Shown here in pieces: positions 1-6,491 of a DNA stretch of 6,547 bases (positions within the stretch are counted from its first letter, which is position 1; every line of letters begins with the position of its first letter). The position numbers were made by a program, and so were the translations under genes. The notes beneath the pieces are model-generated. The model saw nothing but the letters and a program-made list of their open reading frames with translations. It was not told where the DNA came from and searched no databases. The DNA is from Rickettsiales bacterium (GTDB lineage: Bacteria; Pseudomonadota; Alphaproteobacteria; Rickettsiales; CANDYO01). The stretch lies in contig CANDYO010000120.1 of assembly GCA_947424995.1 (NCBI GenBank), forward strand, positions 1 to 6,547. The letters are read 5' to 3'.

Positions 1-1
1 T

Positions 2-679
2 AATGCTGCTGATACAATAATAGCCTCTATAGCAGCTGTGAATCAATTACTTGATAACATACAAAGCTTACTTGGAGCAACTGACAGAGCAGATATCTTA
101 GTTAAACTTGGTATTATTTCTCAAGATATCTTAACTGGTGCAGAAACTATTTTAGGTACAGCAGATCTTAAAACTACAGTAGAAGCAATTGTAACTATGA
201 GTGGTAATGCGTTAGTTAATTCATATCAAGTTGCTCAAGCTGGATTGGATGGTGCAGAAGCAGCTTTAGGGACAAATAGCTTTCCTGCAACAGTTTTAGC
301 TCTTGCAACTAAAGCTCCTGCATATCTTGCTACAGCTGAAGAAAACTTAGGTGTTCAAGGTGTTAACGCTGTAGTAGCAAAAGTTGTTCAGAATTACTTA
401 GAAAACTGGAATATTGGTGTGGCTCTTAATCCTAAAACTTATTTCAATGATTTTAAGGGCTGTTCAATTACAACTAGTGATCCTATGGTATATATTGAGT
501 CTCTTGTTGTACCATTAGGTGCAAGAGATGCTAACGATATTTATATTGCTTGTAGCAAATGGGTAGCTTCAGGTGCTTATGTTGCACAGTCAGGAACATG
601 TGCAGCTGTAGACCCTGGTCTTGCTAATGCTCAATGTGTAGGTAATACTCAAGAAGTGCCTACCTTCTTTAGCAGTTAG
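2..679 (+). CDS. Unrecognised Ala-rich repeat protein, 5'-truncated by the window edge
   Basis: The reading frame is open from the first bases of the window to the TAG at 677-679, so the N-terminus lies upstream. The GTG at 38 is probably not the start, because the frame continues upstream with the same Ala-rich, low-charge character. Counting from that GTG codon, residues 1-120 look helical and contain four imperfect repeats centred on Leu-Gly pairs near residues 12-13, 39-40, 77-78 and 104-105. Two of these are close variants (TGAETILGTADL and DGAEAALGTNSF). The last 75 or so residues change character and hold four cysteines (about 142, 172, 188 and 200), which would suit disulfides in an exported or surface protein; that is inference, since any signal peptide would lie outside the window. 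Codons are dominated by T- and A-ending forms, and a strong terminator follows. I do not recognise the family, and no function can be assigned. Confidence 0.75.
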   Translation, partial: NAADTIIASIAAVNQLLDNIQSLLGATDRADILVKLGIISQDILTGAETILGTADLKTTVEAIVTMSGNALVNSYQVAQAGLDGAEAALGTNSFPATVLALATKAPAYLATAEENLGVQGVNAVVAKVVQNYLENWNIGVALNPKTYFNDFKGCSITTSDPMVYIESLVVPLGARDANDIYIACSKWVASGAYVAQSGTCAAVDPGLANAQCVGNTQEVPTFFSS

Positions 680-718
680 TACTTTTAAAAATTCAGAAGT
701 AAAGTTTTGAATTTATTA

Positions 719-760
719 TAAAATGAGCGCACTTAATAACCTTAAGTGCGTTCATTTTTT
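719..760 (+). terminator. Rho-independent terminator after the Ala-rich gene
   Basis: A 15-bp stem pairs 722-736 (aatgagcgcacttaa) with 742-756 (ttaagtgcgttcatt), with a single G-T wobble and a 5-nt loop (taacc). A run of T residues follows at 755-760. It begins about 40 bases after the stop codon at 677-679, so it should end that transcript and isolate it from the ankyrin genes. A-rich sequence precedes the stem, so weak bidirectional action is possible, but no gene approaches from the other side. Confidence 0.88.
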
Positions 761-837
761 ATTCATATGCTCTTAATAAATTTTTAACTTAATTTCAGTA
801 AAGTATTCTTTAGTTAAAAATTTAAAGAGTAAAAAAA

Positions 838-2037
838 ATGATAAATATCAGTGAGCAACAGCAAGCATTTAAAAGCTCTTTTAATGGAAGAAATTGGCTA
901 AAAACTGAAAATAACCCTAGTGGTGGATTCGAGGATTTACAAATTTTTCTAGAAAAAATACCATCTCAAGAATTAAGAGAAAGATTACTAAATAGTGCAA
1001 TAGATGATGCAGGTAATACACCGCTTCATATTGTTGCGATGGAAGGAAATACGAATTTAGCTAAGCTTTTTGTTGAGTATGGAGCCAATATAGATGCATT
1101 AAATGGAGATGGTTACACTGCGGAACAAATAGCTACAAAAAACAGCATAGGTTTAGTCGGTAAATTTTTTAATGCTATTGGTGCAAGCAAGTATCCAAAC
1201 ACTATTGAAGTAAGCAAGTATTTAACCAGTGAAAAATTAAAAAAAGATCAACAAATCACTGCCGATTCTAGCTCTGATCCTGGTTTTGATGGTGATGAGC
1301 TTACACCAGAACAAATAGGCCAAGAAGTTCAAAAAGCTTTAGTCGGTTTGAAGAAGTCAAACAATGAACAGGATTATTTAGAGCATTTACTAATAATAGA
1401 TAATTATCTTAATGAGCATGGCGCATCAGAGCAAGATAAAAGAGAGATCTTTAATTTTCCTATTGATAATGCTGGTAATACAGCACTTCACCATGCTGCT
1501 GAATTAGGTTATTTAGTCGCAATAAAATTTTTACATGATAATAAAAAGGTTGATGTAAATGTAAAGAATAAATATGGTGATACGCCGTTGCATGGTTCAT
1601 CTATGAAAGGACATGATGATGTAAGTAAATATTTATTAAGGGGAGGAGCAGATATAGATTCAGCTAATGGGATGGGAGTTACGCCATTACATTATGCACT
1701 GGCAGAGGGGAAAGTGGACTCAGCACAATTTTTACTTGAAGCTGGAGCAAATGCAATAAAAACAGATAACTCAGGTAATACGTCGTTGCATTATGCTGCT
1801 ATCGGAGAAAGTACAGATATTATAGAGAATATACTTAATAAAAAAGTTTATATAGATGAAAAAAATAAACTCGGTAATACAGCATTATTTACTGCGGTGA
1901 TTAATGAAAATGTAAGTGCTGTAAAATGTTTAATTGTTAATGGTGCTGATATTAATATAAAAAATCAGTCTGAAAAAACTCCATTAGACTATGCTAAGAC
2001 AGATGAAATAAAAACCTTAATTTTAAGTGAGAGATAA
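838..2037 (+). CDS. Ankyrin-repeat protein (first of an in-frame pair)
   Basis: This is a 399-residue protein built largely of ankyrin repeats, which are protein-binding helical hairpins; in intracellular bacteria such proteins often act on host targets. Repeats are visible at about 56-88 (DDAGNTPLHIVAMEG), a partial one at 89-100, then 209-243, 244-276, 277-309, 310-341 and 342-375, with a half-repeat at 376-396 (KTPLDYAKT) that resembles a C-terminal cap. Between the two repeat blocks lies a charged linker (about 101-208) without repeat signatures. The segment just before each block is similar (SQELRERLLNSAIDDAGNT and SEQDKREIFNFPIDNAGNT), suggesting an internal duplication. There is no signal peptide or membrane segment. 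The ATG is preceded at 824-829 by AAAGAG, a reasonable ribosome binding site at normal spacing. The stop TAA touches the ATG of the next ankyrin ORF in the same frame. The role is not known; calling it a secreted effector is inference. Confidence 0.9.
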   Translation: MINISEQQQAFKSSFNGRNWLKTENNPSGGFEDLQIFLEKIPSQELRERLLNSAIDDAGNTPLHIVAMEGNTNLAKLFVEYGANIDALNGDGYTAEQIATKNSIGLVGKFFNAIGASKYPNTIEVSKYLTSEKLKKDQQITADSSSDPGFDGDELTPEQIGQEVQKALVGLKKSNNEQDYLEHLLIIDNYLNEHGASEQDKREIFNFPIDNAGNTALHHAAELGYLVAIKFLHDNKKVDVNVKNKYGDTPLHGSSMKGHDDVSKYLLRGGADIDSANGMGVTPLHYALAEGKVDSAQFLLEAGANAIKTDNSGNTSLHYAAIGESTDIIENILNKKVYIDEKNKLGNTALFTAVINENVSAVKCLIVNGADINIKNQSEKTPLDYAKTDEIKTLILSER

Positions 2038-2850
2038 ATGAGATACTCAGATCCGGTTAATGCTGATGGAAAAACTCGACTATATGAAGCTTGTTCTGGT
2101 CCATTTATGACAGAGCAAGAAATAGTAGAATTAATCGATTTACATCCTGAAGAAATAAATCAACAAGTCCAAAGACCTAAGCGATTTGCGAGTGTAAACT
2201 CAAGCGCAAATATTGATTTTTCTGGCTATAATATTGGAGATACCCCACTGCATGCAGCGGTGGAAATGAACAAACTTGCAGTTGTAAAAAAACTATTGAG
2301 CGTAGGCGCCAATCCTAATATAGAAAATACTGAAGGTGATACACCAATTTATCAAGCCATAAAATCTATGAATCCGCTAATGGTAGAGGAGTTATTGAAA
2401 GCTGGAGCTAAAGTTAACATACAAAATCATGATTTTGACACCCCAATGATGGTAGCTACCGATATAGCTGATGAGAATGCGGATAGATTTTATGCTAAAG
2501 ATCTAAAAAAAATAGTAAAATTAATCGAGAAAGCTGAAAAAGCTAAAATGATAATAGATGCGCAAGAAACTCAGCAATTTTCTAAAAGCATGTTTGATCG
2601 ATTCAAGTCAATGATGAATAGGAAGTTTTCTTCGCCTATAAAAACACCTATTGTTAAGGTTGATCATAAAGAGGAGCTAATAATAAAAACTAAAAAATCT
2701 CCTCCACTACCTGATGTTAAAATTTTAGAAAAATTTTTAAAAGAAGATGTTGATTTTGAGAAAACGCCTAAGACTGATCCTATGTCTTCTGGATCTCTTA
2801 CTCCAGTTAGTTCACCAATAATAAAAGTTGGTAGAGAGAGAGTTAAATAG
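2038..2850 (+). CDS. Ankyrin-repeat protein with basic, Pro/Ser-rich tail (second of pair)
   Basis: This is a 270-residue protein whose ATG directly follows the TAA of the preceding ankyrin ORF in the same reading frame. A degenerate repeat lies at about 9-45 (NADGKTRLYEACSG), followed by clear ones at 66-98 (GDTPLHAAVEMNK) and 99-131 (GDTPIYQAIKS), and a partial one at 132-165. A helical, Lys-rich stretch (about 150-195) leads into a low-complexity tail (196-270) rich in Lys, Pro and Ser. The tail carries a repeated short motif, SSPIKTPIVKV near 198 and SSPIIKV near 258, and ends with basic residues. Such a tail fits a disordered linear-motif or secretion region, but that is inference. The purine-rich GTGAGAG just upstream, inside the end of the previous ORF, could serve as a ribosome binding site for coupled translation. 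It may instead be the 3' half of a single gene broken by the TAA. No signal peptide is seen. Confidence 0.85.
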   Translation: MRYSDPVNADGKTRLYEACSGPFMTEQEIVELIDLHPEEINQQVQRPKRFASVNSSANIDFSGYNIGDTPLHAAVEMNKLAVVKKLLSVGANPNIENTEGDTPIYQAIKSMNPLMVEELLKAGAKVNIQNHDFDTPMMVATDIADENADRFYAKDLKKIVKLIEKAEKAKMIIDAQETQQFSKSMFDRFKSMMNRKFSSPIKTPIVKVDHKEELIIKTKKSPPLPDVKILEKFLKEDVDFEKTPKTDPMSSGSLTPVSSPIIKVGRERVK

Positions 2851-2917
2851 TAGTAAGTTTTATACCTTAATAGAGACCGTTGTATGAGCTAAAATCATAT
2901 TTAAAATACACGAGGTT

Positions 2918-3037
2918 GTCATCTTTGCCAGCAGCTTTAGCTGGTGGCGAAGATCCAGATAAAATCTCTTATACCCTAGAGTTTTAAAAAATTTCAACTG
3001 GATTCTCGAACTGCGCTACGCTTGTTTAAGAATGACG
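2918..3037. repeat. Multi-hairpin intergenic repeat, copy 1 (inverted relative to copy 2)
   Basis: This palindromic element is bounded by GTCAT (2918-2922) and ATGAC (3032-3036). It can form three hairpins. Hairpin one (2921-2954) has a near-perfect stem of about 15 bp with one mismatch. A central hairpin pairs 2960-2969 with 2978-2986, with one bulged base and an 8-nt loop, and is framed by CCAG/CTGG. Hairpin three (3002-3033) has an ATTCT/AGAAT base. Its reverse complement aligns with 6333-6462 downstream of gyrB. It occupies much of the 345-base gap between the ankyrin gene and radC; the rest of the gap is the out-of-frame radC tail at 3101-3205 and AT-rich DNA with nothing recognisable. 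The style resembles palindromic repeats of Rickettsiales genomes, but I cannot assign a named family. It might also act as a weak transcription end point between the convergent ankyrin and radC genes. Confidence 0.82.
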
Positions 3038-3100
3038 GCATCGTATTGTTTTGATAGCTAATTATACAACAATATTTCATGCGATATTTCTTAATATGAG

Positions 3101-3205
3101 CTACAACAATCCTTCGGATTTAAAACTAAAAAAGCTTCTGTCGCTAACAATAATATGATCATGAAGGCGGATTTTAAAGGGCAATAGAGCTGCTTCTATT
3201 TGTTT
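3101..3205 (-). pseudogene. radC: Out-of-frame C-terminal remnant of radC
   Basis: Directly after the truncated RadC ORF, another reading frame on the minus strand encodes 34 residues with the conserved RadC C-terminus: KQIEAALLPFKIRL, then HDHIIVSD, then SFFSFKSEGLL and a TAG at 3103-3101. The LHDHIIV strand and the SF...GLL ending are hallmarks of the end of the RadC JAB/MPN domain. The frame switches between the GAA at 3210-3208 and the AAA at 3205-3203. Compared with the usual ADIExTxQ spacing of alphaproteobacterial RadC (from memory), a 4-nt loss fits best; a 1-nt loss is also possible. The remnant has no start codon of its own and is not expected to be translated unless frameshifting occurs. 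Confidence 0.85.
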
Positions 3206-3768
3206 GGTTCTATGTCTGCTTTAGAAGCTTTAGTGCTACCACTAGGATGATTATGTACTAAAATAATTGCGGAAGCATTAAAAAATAATGCTCGTTTAAC
3301 TATTTCTCTAGGGTAAATATTTATTTGATCAACTGTGCCATAATCTTGTAAATCTTCACCAATCAATTCATTCTGATTGTTAAGATATAAAACTAAAAAC
3401 ACTTCTTTTTTAATATGCCCCATTAATGAACGACAATAATTAAGTAAGCTTTTCCAAGAAGAAATAACTGGCTTATTAATAATTTCATCCTTGATCAGCC
3501 TTGTAGCACCTTCTTTGACTAATTGAAAACAAGCAAGAACGCTTTGTCCTACTCCAGTTATCTCAAGTAAAGATGTATGTTCAGCAGAAATAACCTTGGC
3601 AAAGCTACCATATTTTGCTATTAATTCTTTAGCGAGAACTTTTGTATCGCGGCGTGGTAGAGCCATACATAACAAAATCTCTAGAATCTCATAATCCGGG
3701 ACAAGATCAGGCTTAGAGCTTAATAGCTTTTCCCTTATTCTTTGTCGATGGCCAGCATGTTGTTTCAT
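3196..3768 (-). CDS. radC: RadC-family JAMM/MPN+ protein, C-terminally frameshifted
   Basis: RadC (DUF2466) proteins were historically linked to DNA repair, but their biochemical role is unsettled. I start at the ATG at 3768-3766 (MKQHAGHRQRIREKLL), because the family begins near this HxGHRxRxRE motif; a further 17 codons back to a TTG at 3819 give atypical sequence that overlaps a likely promoter. Numbering from the ATG, the N-terminal region has PDYEILEILL (about 24-33) and a helix-hairpin-helix (LLEITGVGQSVLA, about 67-79). The JAMM domain follows, with a conserved Glu near 122 and the full metal motif HNHPSG...SKAD (His172, His174, Ser182, Asp185). The protein then ends three codons after IE. 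The missing last strands, about 35 residues, are encoded out of frame immediately downstream. The gene is therefore probably a recent pseudogene or makes an unstable product, although every metal ligand is kept. It is divergent from gyrB. Confidence 0.85.
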   Translation of the reverse strand: MKQHAGHRQRIREKLLSSKPDLVPDYEILEILLCMALPRRDTKVLAKELIAKYGSFAKVISAEHTSLLEITGVGQSVLACFQLVKEGATRLIKDEIINKPVISSWKSLLNYCRSLMGHIKKEVFLVLYLNNQNELIGEDLQDYGTVDQINIYPREIVKRALFFNASAIILVHNHPSGSTKASKADIEPNK

Positions 3769-3782
3769 AGTAGATAATTCAA

Positions 3783-3811
3783 TTGCGAAATTAATAAAAA
3801 AAGCATATAAT
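3783..3811 (+). promoter_or_regulatory. Candidate sigma-70-type promoter for gyrB
   Basis: TTGCGA at 3783-3788 and a consensus TATAAT at 3806-3811 are separated by exactly 17 bases, which predicts a transcript starting near 3818 and a leader of about 75 bases before the gyrB ATG. A second TATAAT at 3833-3838 lacks a good -35 partner and is the alternative. In AT-rich DNA such matches arise by chance, so this is a prediction. It lies within the start region of radC on the opposite strand. Confidence 0.45.
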
Positions 3812-3819
3812 AAGTCCAA
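3791..3819 (-). promoter_or_regulatory. Candidate promoter for radC, interleaved with the gyrB promoter
   Basis: On the minus strand, TTGGAC (3819-3814) and TATTAA (3796-3791) are 17 bases apart, which would start transcription near 3784, about 16 bases before the preferred radC ATG at 3768. The TTG of this -35 box is the same TTG that could be mistaken for an upstream radC start codon. No clear Shine-Dalgarno sequence precedes the ATG. The box overlaps the proposed gyrB promoter almost completely. Confidence 0.33.
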
Positions 3820-3893
3820 TTAAATCAAGAGCTATAATAATCAATACACTAAATTAACATAATTTGAAATAATTAATTAAGGCTATAGATAGT

Positions 3894-6290
3894 ATGACTG
3901 CTGAACAAAATTATAATGCGGATTCGATTAAGGTTTTAAAGGGTTTAGAAGCAGTAAAAAAAAGACCTGGAATGTATATTGGTGATACTGATGATGGTTC
4001 AGGTCTTCATCATATGGTTTATGAGGTGGTTGATAACGCTATTGATGAATCTTTAGCGGGTCATTGTGATAAAGTTTTAGTTACATTACACCAAGATGGT
4101 ACTGTATCAGTTGAAGATAATGGTAGAGGTATCCCTGTTGATATGCATGATGAGGGTGTTTCAGCTGCCGAAGTTATTATGACTCAGCTTCATGCTGGTG
4201 GTAAGTTTGATCAGAATTCATATAAAGTATCTGGTGGTTTGCACGGGGTGGGGGTATCGGTTGTAAATGCACTTTCATCAAAACTTACTCTAACTATTTG
4301 GAAAAATAACTCAGAATATACTATTAGTTTTAGCGATGGTATTACTGATGCGCCACTGAAATTAGTTGCAACTAATGTTAATAAAAAAGGGACTAAGGTA
4401 ACTTTCTTAGCTTCTACCGAAACATTTACTCAGACTGTCTATGATTTTGCAACCTTAGAGCATAGATTTCGCGAATTAGCTTTCCTAAATTCAGGCGTGA
4501 GAATTATTCTTGCTGATTTACGCGAAGATAATCCACATCAAGTTGAGCTTTATTATGAAGGTGGTACTAGGGCCTTTATCAATTATATTGATAAAGGAAA
4601 AATACCTATCCACGAAACTATTTGTTTACTTGGTAATCAAGATAATATAGTTGCAGATATTGCTATGCAGTGGAACGATAGTTATCACGAGAATATTTTA
4701 TGTTTTACTAATAATATTCGTCAAAGAGATGGTGGAACGCATGTTATCGGCTTTAAATCTGGTTTAACTAGAGTAGTAAATAAATACTTAGAAAATATTC
4801 TTAAAAAAGAAAAAATCACTATTACTGGCGATGATGCAAGAGAAGGTTTAAGCTGTATCCTTTCAATAAAAATGCCAGATCCTAAATTCTCTTCACAAAC
4901 AAAAGATAAATTGGTCAGTTCTGAAGTTAGAACTGTAGTTGAGTCATTGCTGTATGATAAATTGGATCAATGGTTTGATGAACACCCACAAGAAGTGAAA
5001 AAAATTGCAGCTAAGGTTGTTGAAGCTGCAACTGCTAGAGAGGCTGCACGTAAAGCTAGAGAAATTACTCGCCGTAAGGGAGTCCTGGATATCAGTAATC
5101 TACCCGGTAAATTAGCTGATTGTCAGGAAAAAGATCCTGCTTTGAGTGAATTATTCTTAGTAGAGGGTGATTCAGCGGGTGGCTCAGCTAAACAAGCACG
5201 GAGTAGGGTTACTCAAGCGATATTACCGCTAAAAGGTAAAATCTTAAATGTGGAAAGAGCTAGATTTGATAGAATGCTAGGTTCACAAGAAATTGGTACT
5301 TTAATTACCGCTTTAGGTACTGGTATTGGCAGAGATGAATTTAATGTTGAAAAACTACGCTACCACAAAATCATTATTATGACTGATGCTGACGTTGATG
5401 GTTCGCATATTCGTACATTATTGCTGACCTTCTTTTACCGTCAAATGCGCGAAGTAATCGAGAAAGGTTATTTATATATTGCTCAACCACCTTTATATAA
5501 AGTTAAGAAAGGTAGCAGTGAAGTATATTTAAAGAATGAGAAAGCTCTGCAAGAATATTTAACTAACATTGTTATCGATAATGCAAATTTTAGCTATGGA
5601 AAAGAGCAGGCGTTAGTTCCAGAGTCTTTACGTGAACTACTCAGTAAATGCGATAAATTTTCTCATATTATTCAAACCTTGGGTAATAGATTGCCTAATG
5701 AAGTATTCCAATTTGCAGCATTGAGCGGTCTGTTTGATCAAGCAATTTTTAGCGATAGTGAAATGCTTAAACAAAAAGCCAATCATTTAGTAGAAAGATT
5801 AAATCAATATCATTTAGAAGATAGAATAATTTGGTCGGTTAATCTTGCTGATAATCAATGTATCCTAGAAAAGAGAATGCGTGGGCTTGTTGAAAGAATT
5901 ATTATTGATCAGCCTCTTACTGAACTTGCAGAAATTATCGCGCTAAATAATTTAGCTCAAGAAATGTCAAGTTATCTTATTAATAGTAAGCTTCAGTTCA
6001 AGCAACTAGAAGCGATGAAGATATATACTCCTGCTGAACTACTCAGTACTAGTTTAGAGCATGCCAAGAAAGGGCTTTATATCCAGCGCTTTAAAGGTTT
6101 AGGTGAAATGAATGCAGATCAATTGAGGGAAACCACCTTAGATCCAAATAGCCGCACTTTGTTACAAGTAAAGATCCATCACTTAGATGAAGCTGAAGAA
6201 GTATTTTCTACTTTAATGGGTGACGCAGTGGAACCAAGAAAAAACTTTATCCAAGCAAACGCAATGTTTGTAAGGAATCTAGACGCTTAG
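3894..6290 (+). CDS. gyrB: DNA gyrase subunit B
   Basis: GyrB is the ATPase and TOPRIM subunit of DNA gyrase. With GyrA it forms an A2B2 enzyme that introduces negative supercoils into DNA using ATP. The 798-residue length is normal for the proteobacterial form (E. coli 804). The GHKL ATPase domain has the catalytic Glu44 and Asn48 in YEVVDNAIDESLAG, Asp75 in EDNGRGIP and the ATP-lid GGLHGVG at 114-120. The transducer carries QTKDKL with Lys337. The TOPRIM domain has EGDSAGG (Glu424) and DADVDG (Asp498, Asp500, Asp502) as magnesium ligands, and PLKGKILNVERARFD follows the first. The C-terminal GyrA-binding part includes IQRFKGLGEMNADQL and ends in VRNLDA. KQAR at 433-436 matches my memory of alphaproteobacterial GyrB rather than the KQGR of enterics. 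The ATG is preceded by a modest TAAGG at 3878-3882. No key residue is missing, so it should be functional. Confidence 0.98.
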   Translation: MTAEQNYNADSIKVLKGLEAVKKRPGMYIGDTDDGSGLHHMVYEVVDNAIDESLAGHCDKVLVTLHQDGTVSVEDNGRGIPVDMHDEGVSAAEVIMTQLHAGGKFDQNSYKVSGGLHGVGVSVVNALSSKLTLTIWKNNSEYTISFSDGITDAPLKLVATNVNKKGTKVTFLASTETFTQTVYDFATLEHRFRELAFLNSGVRIILADLREDNPHQVELYYEGGTRAFINYIDKGKIPIHETICLLGNQDNIVADIAMQWNDSYHENILCFTNNIRQRDGGTHVIGFKSGLTRVVNKYLENILKKEKITITGDDAREGLSCILSIKMPDPKFSSQTKDKLVSSEVRTVVESLLYDKLDQWFDEHPQEVKKIAAKVVEAATAREAARKAREITRRKGVLDISNLPGKLADCQEKDPALSELFLVEGDSAGGSAKQARSRVTQAILPLKGKILNVERARFDRMLGSQEIGTLITALGTGIGRDEFNVEKLRYHKIIIMTDADVDGSHIRTLLLTFFYRQMREVIEKGYLYIAQPPLYKVKKGSSEVYLKNEKALQEYLTNIVIDNANFSYGKEQALVPESLRELLSKCDKFSHIIQTLGNRLPNEVFQFAALSGLFDQAIFSDSEMLKQKANHLVERLNQYHLEDRIIWSVNLADNQCILEKRMRGLVERIIIDQPLTELAEIIALNNLAQEMSSYLINSKLQFKQLEAMKIYTPAELLSTSLEHAKKGLYIQRFKGLGEMNADQLRETTLDPNSRTLLQVKIHHLDEAEEVFSTLMGDAVEPRKNFIQANAMFVRNLDA

Positions 6291-6332
6291 AGATATTGTT
6301 AAAGAGTGATTTTGGGCTTTAAAACAAGAATC

Positions 6333-6462
6333 GGCGTCATTCTTGCCAAGCTATGCTTGGCGAGAATCCAGTTGGAATCTTTTAAAATCTTTAAAACCTC
6401 TGTGTTATAAGAGATTTAATCTGGACCCTCGGCCTTCGGCCAAGGGTGATGGTATGGACGCC
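6333..6462. repeat. Multi-hairpin intergenic repeat, copy 2 (inverted relative to copy 1)
   Basis: The element is bounded by GGCGTC (6333-6338) and GACGCC (6457-6462). Hairpin one (6339-6367) has a 13-bp stem with a single T-G wobble and a TAT loop (core GCCAAGC/GCTTGGC). The central hairpin pairs 6391-6395 plus 6398-6401 with 6410-6413 plus 6415-6419 around an 8-nt loop, framed by CCAG (6368-6371) and CTGG (6421-6424). Hairpin three (6425-6447) pairs ACCCT/AGGGT and GGCC/GGCC around TTC. It aligns with the reverse complement of 2918-3039; the GAGAATCCAGTTG and ATAAGAGATTT blocks are nearly identical, while the hairpin tips differ. It begins about 43 bases after the gyrB stop, so it probably lies in the gyrB 3' untranslated region. 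It has no T-tract and is not a canonical terminator. Confidence 0.82.
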
Positions 6463-6491
6463 TTTGATAAAAACTTATCAACGGTTTTGTA

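Noticed and set aside
38..40. GTG as the true start of the Ala-rich gene
   Set aside because: The frame stays open to the window edge with the same composition, and there is no ribosome binding site before it, so the gene most likely begins upstream.
689..714. Inverted repeat AAATTCA/TGAATTT just after the Ala-rich gene
   Set aside because: A seven-base AT-only stem with a 12-base loop is weak and common in such DNA; the strong terminator directly downstream explains the region better.
2918..3037. tRNA-like gene, because three hairpins around a framed centre suggest a cloverleaf
   Set aside because: No acceptor stem, T-arm consensus or anticodon arm can be placed, and the second copy differs in the arms, so it is a palindromic repeat rather than a tRNA.
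3769..3819. An upstream TTG start extending RadC by 17 residues
   Set aside because: The extra residues are hydrophobic and unlike the family, the family's N-terminal motif begins at the ATG at 3768, and the TTG forms part of a plausible -35 box.
2918..6462. Composite transposon formed by the two inverted repeats
   Set aside because: There is no transposase between them, and the cargo would be the core gene gyrB in a likely native setting; dispersed intergenic repeats explain the arrangement more simply.
6333..6462. Intrinsic terminator for gyrB formed by the hairpins of repeat copy 2
   Set aside because: None of the stems is followed by a T-tract, so a canonical Rho-independent terminator cannot be supported, although the structure might still affect the mRNA end.
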